Source: Panorpa germanica
Taxonomy: Eukaryota > Arthropoda > Insecta > Mecoptera > Panorpidae
Direction of reading: 5' to 3'
Assembly (NCBI GenBank): GCA_963678705.1
Contig: OY783216.1
Location: 9,920,001-9,984,000 of the forward strand
Length of the DNA: 64,000 nt
Shown in pieces: positions 48,102-58,545 of this stretch. Below the pieces are notes generated by a model that searched no databases, was not told where the DNA came from, and saw only the letters and a program-made list of their open reading frames with translations. The position numbers were made by a program, and so were the translations under genes. How positions within the stretch are numbered: the first letter of the stretch is position 1; each line of letters opens with the position of its first letter.

Positions 48102-48986
48102 TTAATAACTTATTTAATTACGATATTAAGTTAAGAAGCTCACTGATTAGAGATCTCTGGATACAAATTAAAACCTATGATGTTCGACTACAAATTTATT
48201 TAATGTTAAAACCAGATTTTCGCTTTGTGCAAAAGATTTTCTTCCAGCTTGTAGATAGATTCTATTAGAGGAGCATAAATGCTCTTTGAAGCACACATCT
48301 ACTTTTCTGCAACCTCAACTATTTAACTTTTAGCTATATCGAATTAACAGCATACATTTCAAGTCCCGTTTTCTTTGCTGGACGTTTTCATTACATGCTT
48401 GAATCAATATGTTTCTCCGTTAAGTAACACGATGCAATATGCAGCTGCAATGTGCAATGTGCAATGAGCATGGATACACACCATCTCGTAGCCTTTTACT
48501 CTTTTATCGAAGCACAAGTTTGTATACATTTTATAAGTTCAGTCAAACTACGACTAAAACTAAACAATGTAAAATTACATTCAGTTGAAACTATATTTGG
48601 TTGCACTACGTATACTCACAACATATATGTCTAAGGTTGGTGTCACAATGCATCCGCCAACTTGCGTCAATTTCTTTTTGACTAGGGTGTATCTGAGTTT
48701 TTTCGCAATACCACTTTATCATCAGATAAACCTTTTCGTCGCAAGGAAGCGGTTGCAATGTGAGAGAGCCCTAACGTGTATCATGGCTATTTCTTTGTTT
48801 TTGTTTTTTTTATTCTTCCTATGTGAAGTATGTTGTCCTATCTTTTATATTACAAAAACTTTATGTATTTTTATATTTTTTGTTAGTTGCTATGTTGCAG
48901 AACACAACCGTTAGGTGGAGCTATCGTAGCTTGTTGTGTGAGGTGCTCATGTTTATTCCCAAGAAGAGTTACCATGTATCAAAAAA

Positions 48987-48988
<2 letters not shown>

Positions 48989-49045
<57 letters not shown>
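48989..49045. repeat. (AT)n microsatellite
   Basis: 57 bp of uninterrupted AT dinucleotide. The IYIYIY-type frames across it are artefacts. Confidence 0.95.
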
Positions 49046-49049
<4 letters not shown>

Positions 49050-51545
49050 TTGTATATCTTATAAGAAAAAAGCAAAGTATCTCCTTCATAAACTCGTGAA
49101 AATTGATCATGTAAAAGTTTTGAGGTTTTATCAATAAAAATATACCGTACAAGTAAACGGGAGAATAATATTTATAAGTAAATTAGGCACAAATATCAAA
49201 GTCTTTCTAAATAAAAGTAGGAGCACATTAAAACATACCATTTATCAAAGCTTCCTTTCATTTCAATTCTAATAGATGGTAATAATATACCCTAAATCTT
49301 CCAGGGTCTACAAATTTATTTTTAATTAATCCGTTTTTTAGAATGAAGATATTCAGATTTTGTGATAAAAGTAATTTCAATTTTATAATTTATTTGAATG
49401 AAAAATATGCTAACTGCATTTTCTAATAGAAATTGCAAAATCGGAAAGGTTATTCTAATTAAAATATATTTTATGTGAGCATATGATTTTATAGCCAATA
49501 ATCGACATAGCCCTGACATTTCACAACAATTGACTGGCTTACGATCAGTCTTCACGTTGCACAACAATTGAATCTTGAAACAGCGCCTGCATTATTGTCT
49601 TGCACAGCAAATATTAAAGCATGATGGGTAATTGAAATCGAAACAAATTGTATATAAGAAGATCTTTTATAGAAATATTGTTACACGGGTCGACCGATTG
49701 CAAACTAGCCGCGCAACGAAATTTCCAACGAAAACGAAAAACGAGCCATGTCGAGTCGTGTTTCGTGACTCTATAGAATGTTTAACATTAGCATAATAAG
49801 GGTTTTTATTGTGTCGCATTGTGCGTTATTTGTACGTATGTATGTATGCATTTAAATACTTTTGAATAGCATTACATATTATATACATGATGTCATCATC
49901 AAAAGCATGCAACGTAATTGCCCTGCGACCTAGAAACACAGTCGCTCAAAACCAATTTCAAATCAGTTTTTTTTCATTCGAGCTTTTGCGTTCTTAGTAT
50001 TCCAGATTTTATATTAAATATGTTCACTTCTTCGACTTATATTGACTTTGGTTTGGTCTTCATTGAGACATCAACTTCATTTTCATCAGGACGCTGTATA
50101 CCACTGTATATTTAACTATAGTTAATTTTTAACAACGCAGAATCTAATAATAATTCATACATGGAATAATTGACGAGTTGCTCGCACGGTGCGGCGTGAA
50201 CGACCTCAGTTATTTTTGGTACATTTTATTGATTATTCCATTACCGATGCCTCTGTAACGGATTCTGTGACCGAACGTAATTAAAAATATATCATCATAC
50301 ATATCATCGTATATTCCATTTCGTTACGACATATTAAAGAAATTTAGATTATATTAAATTATGTGAAGATAAAAATATAATTTATTTGAACTGCCAGTTC
50401 GTAATTATATACGAACGAAGCGATGCGGTGATTTATACGAGTGTATAGTATTCATCTAGAACATTACGAGCGAAGTCATTAAGTTTAATATTATTAATAA
50501 CCTATACAGCTAAACTAATTTATAGATAATTTATGTAACTGTAAGAACCTAAGAGCTGAAATTGATGGAAGAATATTCAGTACAGTCATCAGATATATAG
50601 GGTTTTCCAATAGGGGCAAGTCGATGTTGACAGTCCCTACCATTTCATAGTTCTATGTATTTGCAAACCCAACAAATAAAACTATGAAACACTACCTCAA
50701 ACTGTGCGACGTTGTTTCATTTCACTTGTTTTCAATTTGTTTCCATTGGGTAATTTTTATTTCAGACATCTGTACTGTTACATTTTCTTGTTCCCTTGTG
50801 GCGTCAAATAAGAAAAACACTGCAGGAGGTTTACTTTTCACATTACCCCCCGCGCACGTACCGTCCTAATCGATGTCGAGGGAATTGGATCCATGTTAGT
50901 ACATACTAGAAAGGCAGGGAAGATAAATGTTGGTTGGTGTTGACCATTCAGTCTTTAATAACTGCAAAGTGACCGACACAGTAGATTGATTTCTTGTTGA
51001 TTTTGATATTTCGTCTATAGACTCACTTTTATGTCAGTACATCGGGGTTTTGCTACTCTTAAATTTGAGGATCATTACTTTATGTGGATGTATATATATG
51101 TCATCGTATTCCATAATTGTCCTATATGTATTTTACAAGATATCAGTGTATATGTACACTTGTCTCGTCATTTTAACGTGTATTTAATAGATGCTGAAAG
51201 TTTGTTATTCTGTAACATTTTCATTTTTTAATAACTCTTTAAAACAACAGAATTTAATTAAGTTTATAAGGATCTCTATGTCCAGGAATTAATTAAACTT
51301 AATTACCTGAAGAAGCACAGATACTGAGCACCTTGCCTTCTATTTACATAATGGAGTAATTTTCATAATTTTTGTACGTCATACTCGTATTTCTCTAGTG
51401 CTTGGTGAACCTTATATTATTTGTATATAAATAGGAGAATTATTTTGTGATGAATTTGTTATTAAATGATTATAACACAAAACTCAGTATTATGAAATAT
51501 ATATTCTTGAAATTAATTAACTTAAAAACTTGTAATATAATGTAT

Positions 51546-51925
51546 GGTACAGACTAGTGCGACATAAACATGTGACACCCAACATTTATATATTTTCATT
51601 CATAAGTTGATATTATTCAGTGTTGACTAAGTGTTGTACTTTTAACGTACAGACTAGTGCGACATAAACATGCAACACCAATAAAAGCCTTACTTATGCT
51701 ATTTTAAAAAATTCTAGGTAGAATTTTTATGAATCAAAAATGTTTCAATCCTAAATCGAAACATCTAAAAGAATTACGGATTTGAATGTGATGTCTTGTG
51801 GTGTTGAAATAGATAAATGAAATAGACCTGAACAATAAACCCATGTCGCACTAGTGTGGACGTGTTGTACAACTTCTTACAACAAATGTTGGATATCGCA
51901 TGTTTAAGTAGCACGTATGTGTACC
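51546..51925 (+). mobile_element. MITE family 1, copy D with both termini
   Basis: The left end GGTACAGACTAGTGCGACAT and the right end, read inverted, GGTACACATACGTGCTACTT then AAACATGCGATATCCAACAT, give long imperfect terminal repeats. The symmetry extends to GTAT...ATAC outside. The core occurs a second time internally at about 51649-51678. Internal blocks match 63291-63724 with a deletion. It lies about 500 bp upstream of the coding exon start. Confidence 0.78.
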
Positions 51926-51929
51926 ATAC

Positions 51930-52428
51930 TTTAGGTTCTAGTTTTATTTAAAACAAACTTAATTTTACTAAATCATAAATTTTACTGCTTTATATGAAAT
52001 GTATAACCTCAAATCGCATAAAAACAAAGTTACAACTTCAACCAATTAAAGTACTTGTGTTTGGATTACAGTGAATCGCTAATAAACAGTTATTTGTTGG
52101 CTAGTATAAAGCTAAGCACCCACAGTAACGAAGTGAAGACTTAAGTCTGTAGCAAAGCTATAACCTCAAAATGTTATTCATGGAAACTCCAAAACTTTTA
52201 CCAATAAAGTGTTAAGACAATAATTTATACAACCATGGCAGAACGTTATAAAATGAAATAATTGTTGTGAACATTATTGTTAACCAACGTGTCCAGTAAT
52301 CATGCGAGTGATGTGTAAGTTAGCTGGTTAGTCGAGCAGCTTTCTAATGCGGTATCGCTAACTGAGCATAAAATGTTCAGTAGCACGGGATGTTTCGCAT
52401 TGCTAAATAAGAACTCTTAGAAAGAACC
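51930..52428 (+). other. Sequence upstream of the coding exon
   Basis: This is AT-rich 5' flank or 5' untranslated sequence. Possible acceptors are CTCTTAG ending at 52420, TTCAG ending at 52380 and CGTGTCCAG ending near 52294. None has a strong pyrimidine tract. An in-frame TAA at 52408-52410 bars extension of the coding frame upstream of 52429. Confidence 0.45.
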
Positions 52429-55023
52429 ATGAAGCCAATTACATTTGAGAACCTTCGCCGATTTATGGGCGGTGGTAGAAAGAAGAAGGAAAAAGAATCA
52501 TCATTCAAACGTAGTGATTCCTTTAAACGTATCTCAATACGCAAGAATTACTTAGACCGCGGAGGAGGAAAGAAAAAGCAACAGCAACAAAGAATAGAAG
52601 CAGCTAATAATGAGTTATTCAATATCGAGCAGAAACCGTTTGAAATATCTGAGTTGACAAAAGATACTAAAAAAACTGAGAATATATATACAAAAGCACA
52701 AGATTTACAACGGTCTCGGGTTAAGTTAGAAACTGGCGTTGTTGAAGAAGCCTCTGTATCAGAAACGGAAACATTTGTTGATTATAACTCTCATGATAGA
52801 AAGAAGTATCCGAGGAAAACAAGTTCCAATTCTGCGAATTCATCTTTAGAAAGACATGTTCAAAAAGTTCCTGTTGCTAAACAAATTGAACACGCAAAAA
52901 CCAGCAGCAGCGAAGTTCGTACGAAAACGGAACTGTTGCAGACGAGTTTTGAGAGAATTAGAAGAGCGAGTTCCAATAATGACGCTCTCTACGTCCGCCT
53001 TGATGACGTACGTGTAGATGATGCGTCTCCGAGTTCGTTAGTAGTTGGATACGATCATTGGGTGAAGAATAAAGAAACTAAATCCACTACAGTGTCACCT
53101 AAATTTACTGAAAAGATTATAATTCATGTTCCTGCTTCAGAAGATATGCCAACACCGTCAAGATTTAACATCTCTGCACCTCTTCCCGCTAAGAAAGAAG
53201 ATAAAAGAAGTACTCCAATTTTAAGGAGATATTCTGCAGAAAATAAGTCACCTGTTACACGTATGAAGCACGTTTATCCTGTAGCGTCAAACGAAGAAGG
53301 TATGCAATGTTATGAAGATCGAAAATCTCAAATGTTGCGACGCCAAATAAGCAATGATTCTGCTGTGGAAATGTTTCCCTGGGGAAACTCAATAGAGATT
53401 TTAAAACTGGATCGTTCCCCAACGTTATCTCGACGAATTCGTTCTCCAACGCCTCCCAAACGGACAGACTCTCAAGAACTCCAACGCAAAGAAGACTTGT
53501 GTTCATTATCCATTAGTTTAGGAAGAATATGGATGGATGCTCCTCTAGCAATGGCTCCTCGAAGCTTAGAACTTCCTCGCCCCCCTCAACAATCAACTCC
53601 TCCAGTTCGAACAACGCATCATTCTTTGGACAGCGCTCTAAAAACTAACAAAGACGATGCGATAGTGCATAACAGATTGCAGAAGCATTACCCTAAATCC
53701 CCGAAGCCTTCTGTTAGCAGAACTTTATCCACATCGACTCAAAATAGTAACACTGCTAAAACGATATCATCTCAAAGCTCTGGTAATCAGATATTTTCCA
53801 GTAAAGATTCTGGGTTTTCTTTATCAATATCGATACCGAAATTAACAGAATTTTCTTCAACGAATGGTCCCTACGTGGCGCCAAGTGGTTTCTTTCGGAA
53901 GAAACGTCCAAAACCTAAGTTGTCTGTAAGTAGAGATGGATATTTTAAACGCACTAGTGGTGCCGTTGAACCCAAGGCCATATCAGTTAGAAGAAATAGC
54001 AGCAGAAAGAAGAAAGGTACAAGAAATTCAGGAAGATCACGTCGAAAAGCTAATCCATTGAAAAGTGAAATGTATCAAGTGGTAGTCAATCGACCACCGC
54101 GATCACTGACCTCTCTGAAACTCGATCCCATGATATTTGTGGCGCCAGAGAAACGAAATCCTACCACGAAAAGAAAAAGTTCATTTAAGTATGGTGTCAG
54201 AGAAATTAGAAATAAAGATACCGGTGCACTTTATCCAGACTGTGGTGGCAATTCCGACTCTGATGAAGGTTTGTACGAGTGCATTTCCGGTGACTACACA
54301 TCAGGAGAATTTTGCGATGCTTCAGAAAATGGGCGAATTTCTCGATTTGATATGTTCTCAGCTGATGATGATTTCTACCAATTTCCGTCGTCTGATTTTA
54401 CTAAAATGAATAAGAAATTAAACGCTAAGTTATCATTACCAGCACCTGATGCATTATCGATATCAGAAAGTATAGATTTCTCACCAAGCGGAGCTCTATC
54501 ACCAAATTCTTCAGACTACCTGAAAGATTTGAACCGTAGTTTTTCTTCCTTGTCTGTCACCACAGACTGGAGCTACGGACAACAATTACGAAAGAACAGT
54601 ATCACTAAATCGTTCACAGAAATGAGTCCTTATAATTTTAGTGTTAGTAACTTTAATGACGATGTACATTTTGTGGATTCTTGCCGATTTCTTAAAAATT
54701 CAGACTTTTTTGATGAAAATAAATTGTCGCAGCGTTCCCCTTCACCGGAATATAGTGCTATTCTAGAGACAGTGTATGACTTAAAAAATTCAGAAGATGA
54801 ACAAAGTTTAAATAGTGATAAAGACAAAGTGGATAGTAGAAATAGTGACGAGGAAACTATACAGCCCATTTTGGGGGTTTCACCAATGCCGAGAAGAAAA
54901 CCTGTTCGAAGACGAAAATCGACTGTTACATATTTAGCCAAGCCGAGTATACATCGGGCGCCTTCGACTCTAAAACGAAACAAACCAAAAATCAGTAAGT
55001 CACGCCGTATTGATCAAATGTAA
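52429..55023 (+). CDS. Ser-rich basic protein, coding exon of a long gene (unrecognised)
   Basis: The frame is 864 codons; I do not recognise the family. The start ATG has A at -3 and an in-frame stop at 52408. The N-terminus is strongly basic (RKKKEKE 17-23, SFKRSDSFKRISIRK 25-39), followed by a KKK/QQQQ run (48-54). There are many basophilic phosphosite-like motifs (RRASS 178-182, RRYS 266-269, RRQIS 304-308, RRKST 828-832) and a proline-directed, PxxP-bearing segment (SPTLSRRIRSPTPPKR 330-345; RPPQQSTPPVR 384-394). A second basic block lies at 490-546, an acidic patch at 607-650 (SDSDEGLYECISGDYTSG), and a basic C-terminus after 820. No membrane segment, signal peptide or known catalytic motif is seen. 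It is probably a disordered adaptor or cytoskeletal regulator, by inference only. A strong GTAAGT donor at 54995 interrupts codon 856 (phase 1), so the exon probably ends at 54994 and the final eight codons are intronic. No polyadenylation signal directly follows the stop. Confidence 0.8.
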   Translation: MKPITFENLRRFMGGGRKKKEKESSFKRSDSFKRISIRKNYLDRGGGKKKQQQQRIEAANNELFNIEQKPFEISELTKDTKKTENIYTKAQDLQRSRVKLETGVVEEASVSETETFVDYNSHDRKKYPRKTSSNSANSSLERHVQKVPVAKQIEHAKTSSSEVRTKTELLQTSFERIRRASSNNDALYVRLDDVRVDDASPSSLVVGYDHWVKNKETKSTTVSPKFTEKIIIHVPASEDMPTPSRFNISAPLPAKKEDKRSTPILRRYSAENKSPVTRMKHVYPVASNEEGMQCYEDRKSQMLRRQISNDSAVEMFPWGNSIEILKLDRSPTLSRRIRSPTPPKRTDSQELQRKEDLCSLSISLGRIWMDAPLAMAPRSLELPRPPQQSTPPVRTTHHSLDSALKTNKDDAIVHNRLQKHYPKSPKPSVSRTLSTSTQNSNTAKTISSQSSGNQIFSSKDSGFSLSISIPKLTEFSSTNGPYVAPSGFFRKKRPKPKLSVSRDGYFKRTSGAVEPKAISVRRNSSRKKKGTRNSGRSRRKANPLKSEMYQVVVNRPPRSLTSLKLDPMIFVAPEKRNPTTKRKSSFKYGVREIRNKDTGALYPDCGGNSDSDEGLYECISGDYTSGEFCDASENGRISRFDMFSADDDFYQFPSSDFTKMNKKLNAKLSLPAPDALSISESIDFSPSGALSPNSSDYLKDLNRSFSSLSVTTDWSYGQQLRKNSITKSFTEMSPYNFSVSNFNDDVHFVDSCRFLKNSDFFDENKLSQRSPSPEYSAILETVYDLKNSEDEQSLNSDKDKVDSRNSDEETIQPILGVSPMPRRKPVRRRKSTVTYLAKPSIHRAPSTLKRNKPKISKSRRIDQM
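54995..55000 (+). other. Splice donor ending the coding exon
   Basis: ATCA|GTAAGT at 54994/54995 is a perfect six-base 5' splice site in the last codons of the frame, leaving phase 1. It argues that the protein continues in a downstream exon. Confidence 0.6.
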
Positions 55024-55410
55024 AATTAATATTTGTCGGGTAGTTTTTAAGCTTCGTAACATGTTACTTGCAGCGGAAGGAATCTGAATACAGGGTAGCA
55101 TAACTCTATTACAAGTAACAAGACTGTTTTTTTACTTAAGCATTCTTAAATTAATTCTACATATTTTTATGATCTCAACAGAAAATACATGTTTTACAAA
55201 TTCTTTCAATATATTTTTTTCTGTTTTATTCAACAGCTAGGTTATATTCCGTATTAATTATAATATAATAATTATGTGTTTTGTTAATTTGTTTATTATA
55301 TGGTTTTTGATTTGTCCTTCTTGAAAACTACAACTTCCACAAACATTTTGTCTACCCAAAAGCACGCTTCGACGACAGATTAATTATGACTTTTTTTAAT
55401 TAATTATCTA

Positions 55411-55471
55411 ATATTATGTTTTTCTTTTCAGGTAAGTTATCAATGGCTTCAGTTTCCACTAATTAGTAAGT
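55411..55471 (+). other. Candidate recursive splice site 3 or 34-nt microexon
   Basis: TTTTTCTTTTCAG ends at 55431 and abuts GTAAGT (55432-55437), a consensus ratchet point. A second GTAAGT at 55466-55471 defines a 34-nt segment (55432-55465). Spliced to the phase-1 donor at 54994, the segment stays open (SKLSMASVSTN, then a split TA- codon), so it could be a coding microexon. As a ratchet it would be removed completely. It lies only 437 bp after the exon, close for a ratchet, so both readings remain open. Confidence 0.6.
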
Positions 55472-55880
55472 AAAAATATAATTTTAACAATAACATTTTT
55501 AACTAAGTTAACTACTGTATATATATTTTTGTTTTAACAAAATCATTTATTGTATTAGAAAATGTAAAGTAAAAAATAACAGTTAATGGGAAATAAATAC
55601 ATATATTATCTAAATGACTCCGTTTTTCTTGATCGTTTTCCTCCCAGCTCAGCTCTTCGATTTCTGTTGTGTTTTATATCATACCTCGTCCTAAAGCGTG
55701 CTACAATGCGAACAATTACGTTGAACGTACCGCACGCTATTTGGCAGTTATTATCTCATTTTTAAAACATTATACTTTCTTAAAACTGTCTGCCATTGAA
55801 CCCATATAAAAAAAATACATAATTATTGTCTCTAATTTTTGACTAAATATTTTAGGACAATCCTTAAAAGGCCATTTTAG

Positions 55881-55920
55881 AACTGTTTTCAAAACTGTCT
55901 CTTTGGTGTAAAACCGGCAT
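55881..55920. mobile_element. TIR element family 2, end fragment
   Basis: AACTGTCTCTTTGGTGTAAA and then ACCGGCAT repeat the terminal sequence of the element at 23903, inverted. The rest of this copy is not clear. Confidence 0.5.
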
Positions 55921-55981
55921 AAGAAAGAAAATAATAAAAATACTCTGATGTCTCGTAGATAAGTTTACTAGAATGAAATAA

Positions 55982-56015
55982 ATGTCGCATGTTGAAGTCG
56001 CACTAGTCTGTACCG
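55982..56015 (-). mobile_element. MITE family 1, tip fragment F
   Basis: GTCGCATGTTGAAGTCGCAC and then TAGTCTGTACC are the terminal repeat of the family, without a body. Confidence 0.65.
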
Positions 56016-58231
56016 AACTCAAGGGAGAGAAACCGATAATCGAACATCACAATTTGCAAAAGAAAGGGTCAATAGCACTGGACGACTAAAACAAGGTAGA
56101 AGAAATAGAAGGGAAAGGGAAAGGGATTCGAACAAACCATATCGTTAGCCAGGTACCATGTACGAGTACATGCACGATTCGGAGAAAGATCGTGAGAGAA
56201 TATACTAAAGATTCGATAACAACATGAGTTTGTTTGTGTCTGTGTGTGTGTGGAGTCGAACGAGAAGTTTGTAACTGCAAACTGACATCTGGCAACTCCC
56301 AAACGTCCTGTTCAATTCGTATAAAAGAAAACAAAACACTACAAACATTTTGTTGATCTGCAGTGTAACTGTGTTTGAATCGACAGTCGTGAAATTTATT
56401 ATTATTATAATGTAACATGGTTCATCTTACATTCACAGTCTGTAGTGACATACAGGGGGCAGGTGATTGGGAGAGAACAGGTCATATCATGTTTGGGAAG
56501 TGATTAGGCTTACGAACTCACTTTTTTAAGGGCTAATATACGGGTTCATTTATTGACTTAAGGTAAAATATGTTGACAAGGTAATCAATTGTTCTACTTA
56601 TTTCAAAGCCAAACACAGGCACTATAAACAATTGAAAATCATAAACGGATCCTTGTTTCTAATAATAAACTAAGGGAAATAAAACCATTACTTACAAAAT
56701 GGAATACATCTAATCACCAGAACCGCATATTCGAGAAGGATACGACATAGAAATTTGCGCGAAAGTTAGAAAAAGTTAATTTTAAATAACATTTTTTGCT
56801 ATATTTCACTAAAAATAATAACAGGAGCACATCCATTCATAGCACGAGGACTACAGTTTCTGAACCCTGCTTGCCTAATGGTGGTTAATTATAAATACTA
56901 ATTACAAAATGAATAATAATTGTAATTATAATTAAAGTTAATAACGGATTATGCAGTCGTATATATCAATATTTTATTGTCACATTATACTCAAGATATA
57001 CTCGTAAAGAAGTGATATAAGTATCTTAGAATATTTATTATTCTATTGTTATTGTATTTCGTAATATTATCGATTATGTCTCATAAAATGAAATTTATAA
57101 TATTAATATTCGCTGGAACATTTAATAAATGTACGGTTTCTAATTTTGAACATAAATTCTCCTCATCGCATTGTTTTGTTCCACGCAAAGTACATACTCG
57201 TACTACAGAATTTCACAAGACTGTTTAAGATATTGTACTTTACTGAAACACAGCGATTCTCAATCTTTTAGTAGCTTCGTTGAGAAATATATATGTACTG
57301 AATCGTATGACGGCTCAAGCTAAAGTAAATGCGGGTACTAAAACTAACTCATCACTATAGATTAACATTGAAATATATTTACAATAATGTAAATTATGAA
57401 TTAAAGATAGAATAAGTTCAAAATTAGTTTTTGTAACATAAACGAATGTCATTATAATCAAACAAAAGAATCTATACAGATGACTGTAGTCTATCATTGC
57501 AGAATTTCGTTAAATTTCGAAACAGACATTTAAATAATCACTATTTTTCAAACTTTTGCATTCCTTTATAATATCTTGTTCTTACATAACATAATATCTG
57601 CGGCTTAAACTTTGAGGTGCATTGTGATGCAACTTCTTACATGTAGTTAAGTTGTTTTGGAGTAATTGTTCTTGTTTTATCAGACAATTGTTTATTGTTT
57701 GTTTCATAAACAATATAAGTTTTAAGTGACCACTAGAGTAATCTGTTCTGTAGATATTTACGAGTACTTTCTCTTGCAAAACCAATGAACCATGTGTGTG
57801 TGTCAGAGTGTGTGCTGTGGCGAAACAATTTCGTAACTTTTACCAACGCCTTATTTAGGAAATTGTTTATCGTATATTATTACGCAGTGAGATGTGATCA
57901 CATTTAACATCCAAAATTATCACTAAATATGGTAACAGCATTCAATTTCATTTTAAGATTTTGCAATGAGATTTTGTATGATTTATATTTTACTGTCTGT
58001 AAGAAGGACCTTGCTTAATCACCTAAATACGTTCCAGAAAAGCCTTATAATGAACACTTATAGTGTTTTCTATTCAACAAAAAGTGCTGCACTAGTTTTG
58101 CATTATTTTCTTAGCTTTAAATTAGTATGTTACTAAAACTACAACTAAATATAGATACACTTATCTAGTGGCTTACATTTCAATAATTACACGGTGTGGT
58201 AGAGATTGCCCCAATGAATAATTCTACATGA

Positions 58232-58545
58232 TTAGGTTACTAGGTCCGAGGATTTAGTCCTGCGAAGTCTTCGAACATCATTACTATCAAGCAACATTTG
58301 CGTCACAGCGATGTTTTCGTGGTTACGAAGTCTCAACTCGTGCTTCGCTGCTATAGATTTGATTTCTTCTTCGACTGTGTTAATCTTCAGGTCTCTATGC
58401 ATGTCGTCATTGCGGATATACCACGGTGTGTTAGCTATTCCTTGCAGAACTTTATTTTGGAACGTTTGGATTGTTTTTACGTTCGATTTCTTTGGTGCAA
58501 CCCCAGAGTTGCAAAATTATTGTTGTCTTGTAAATGATATCTATT
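58232..58545 (-). pseudogene. LINE ORF2 C-terminal fragment (Jockey-like)
   Basis: The minus strand reads LQLWGCTKEIERK, then after a one-base shift KTIQTFQNKVLQGIANTPWY and NDDMHRDLKINTVEEEIKS, ending SNDVRRLRRTKSSDLVT and a stop at 58232-58234. This order (LWG..., IQ.FQ.K.LR.I.NAPWY, LH.DL.I..V..EI, RRL+R) is the conserved tail of Jockey-superfamily ORF2. It is 5' truncated, with sequence upstream (58546-58880) too degenerate to follow. Confidence 0.75.

Larger units (their letters stand above)
46863..51545. other. AT-rich stretch with several small repeats
   Basis: No gene is supported. It holds the 14-bp palindrome ACCCGGTACCGGGT (47193-47206), a mariner-like tip (47736-47770), TIR family 2 copy 2 (47810-48101) and an AT microsatellite (48989-49045). 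The rest is AT-rich. Confidence 0.45.
55472..58231. other. AT-rich stretch downstream of the exon
   Basis: Inferred intron. It contains TIR family 2 and MITE family 1 end fragments (listed separately) and a GT-rich patch near 56235-56252. Overlapping minus frames at 56069-56418 show no recognisable domain. No second exon of the gene is identified. Confidence 0.45.

Noticed and set aside
48823-49137. Overlapping plus frames with IYIYIY runs
   Set aside because: Translation of the AT microsatellite.
51290-51325. Minus-strand CTTCTTCAG|GTAATT as a ratchet point
   Set aside because: Short pyrimidine tract, weak donor and no supporting gene on that strand.
53255-54983. Minus frames at 53255-53506 and 54630-54983 and plus frame at 54137-54409
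   Set aside because: Shadows of the 864-codon frame.
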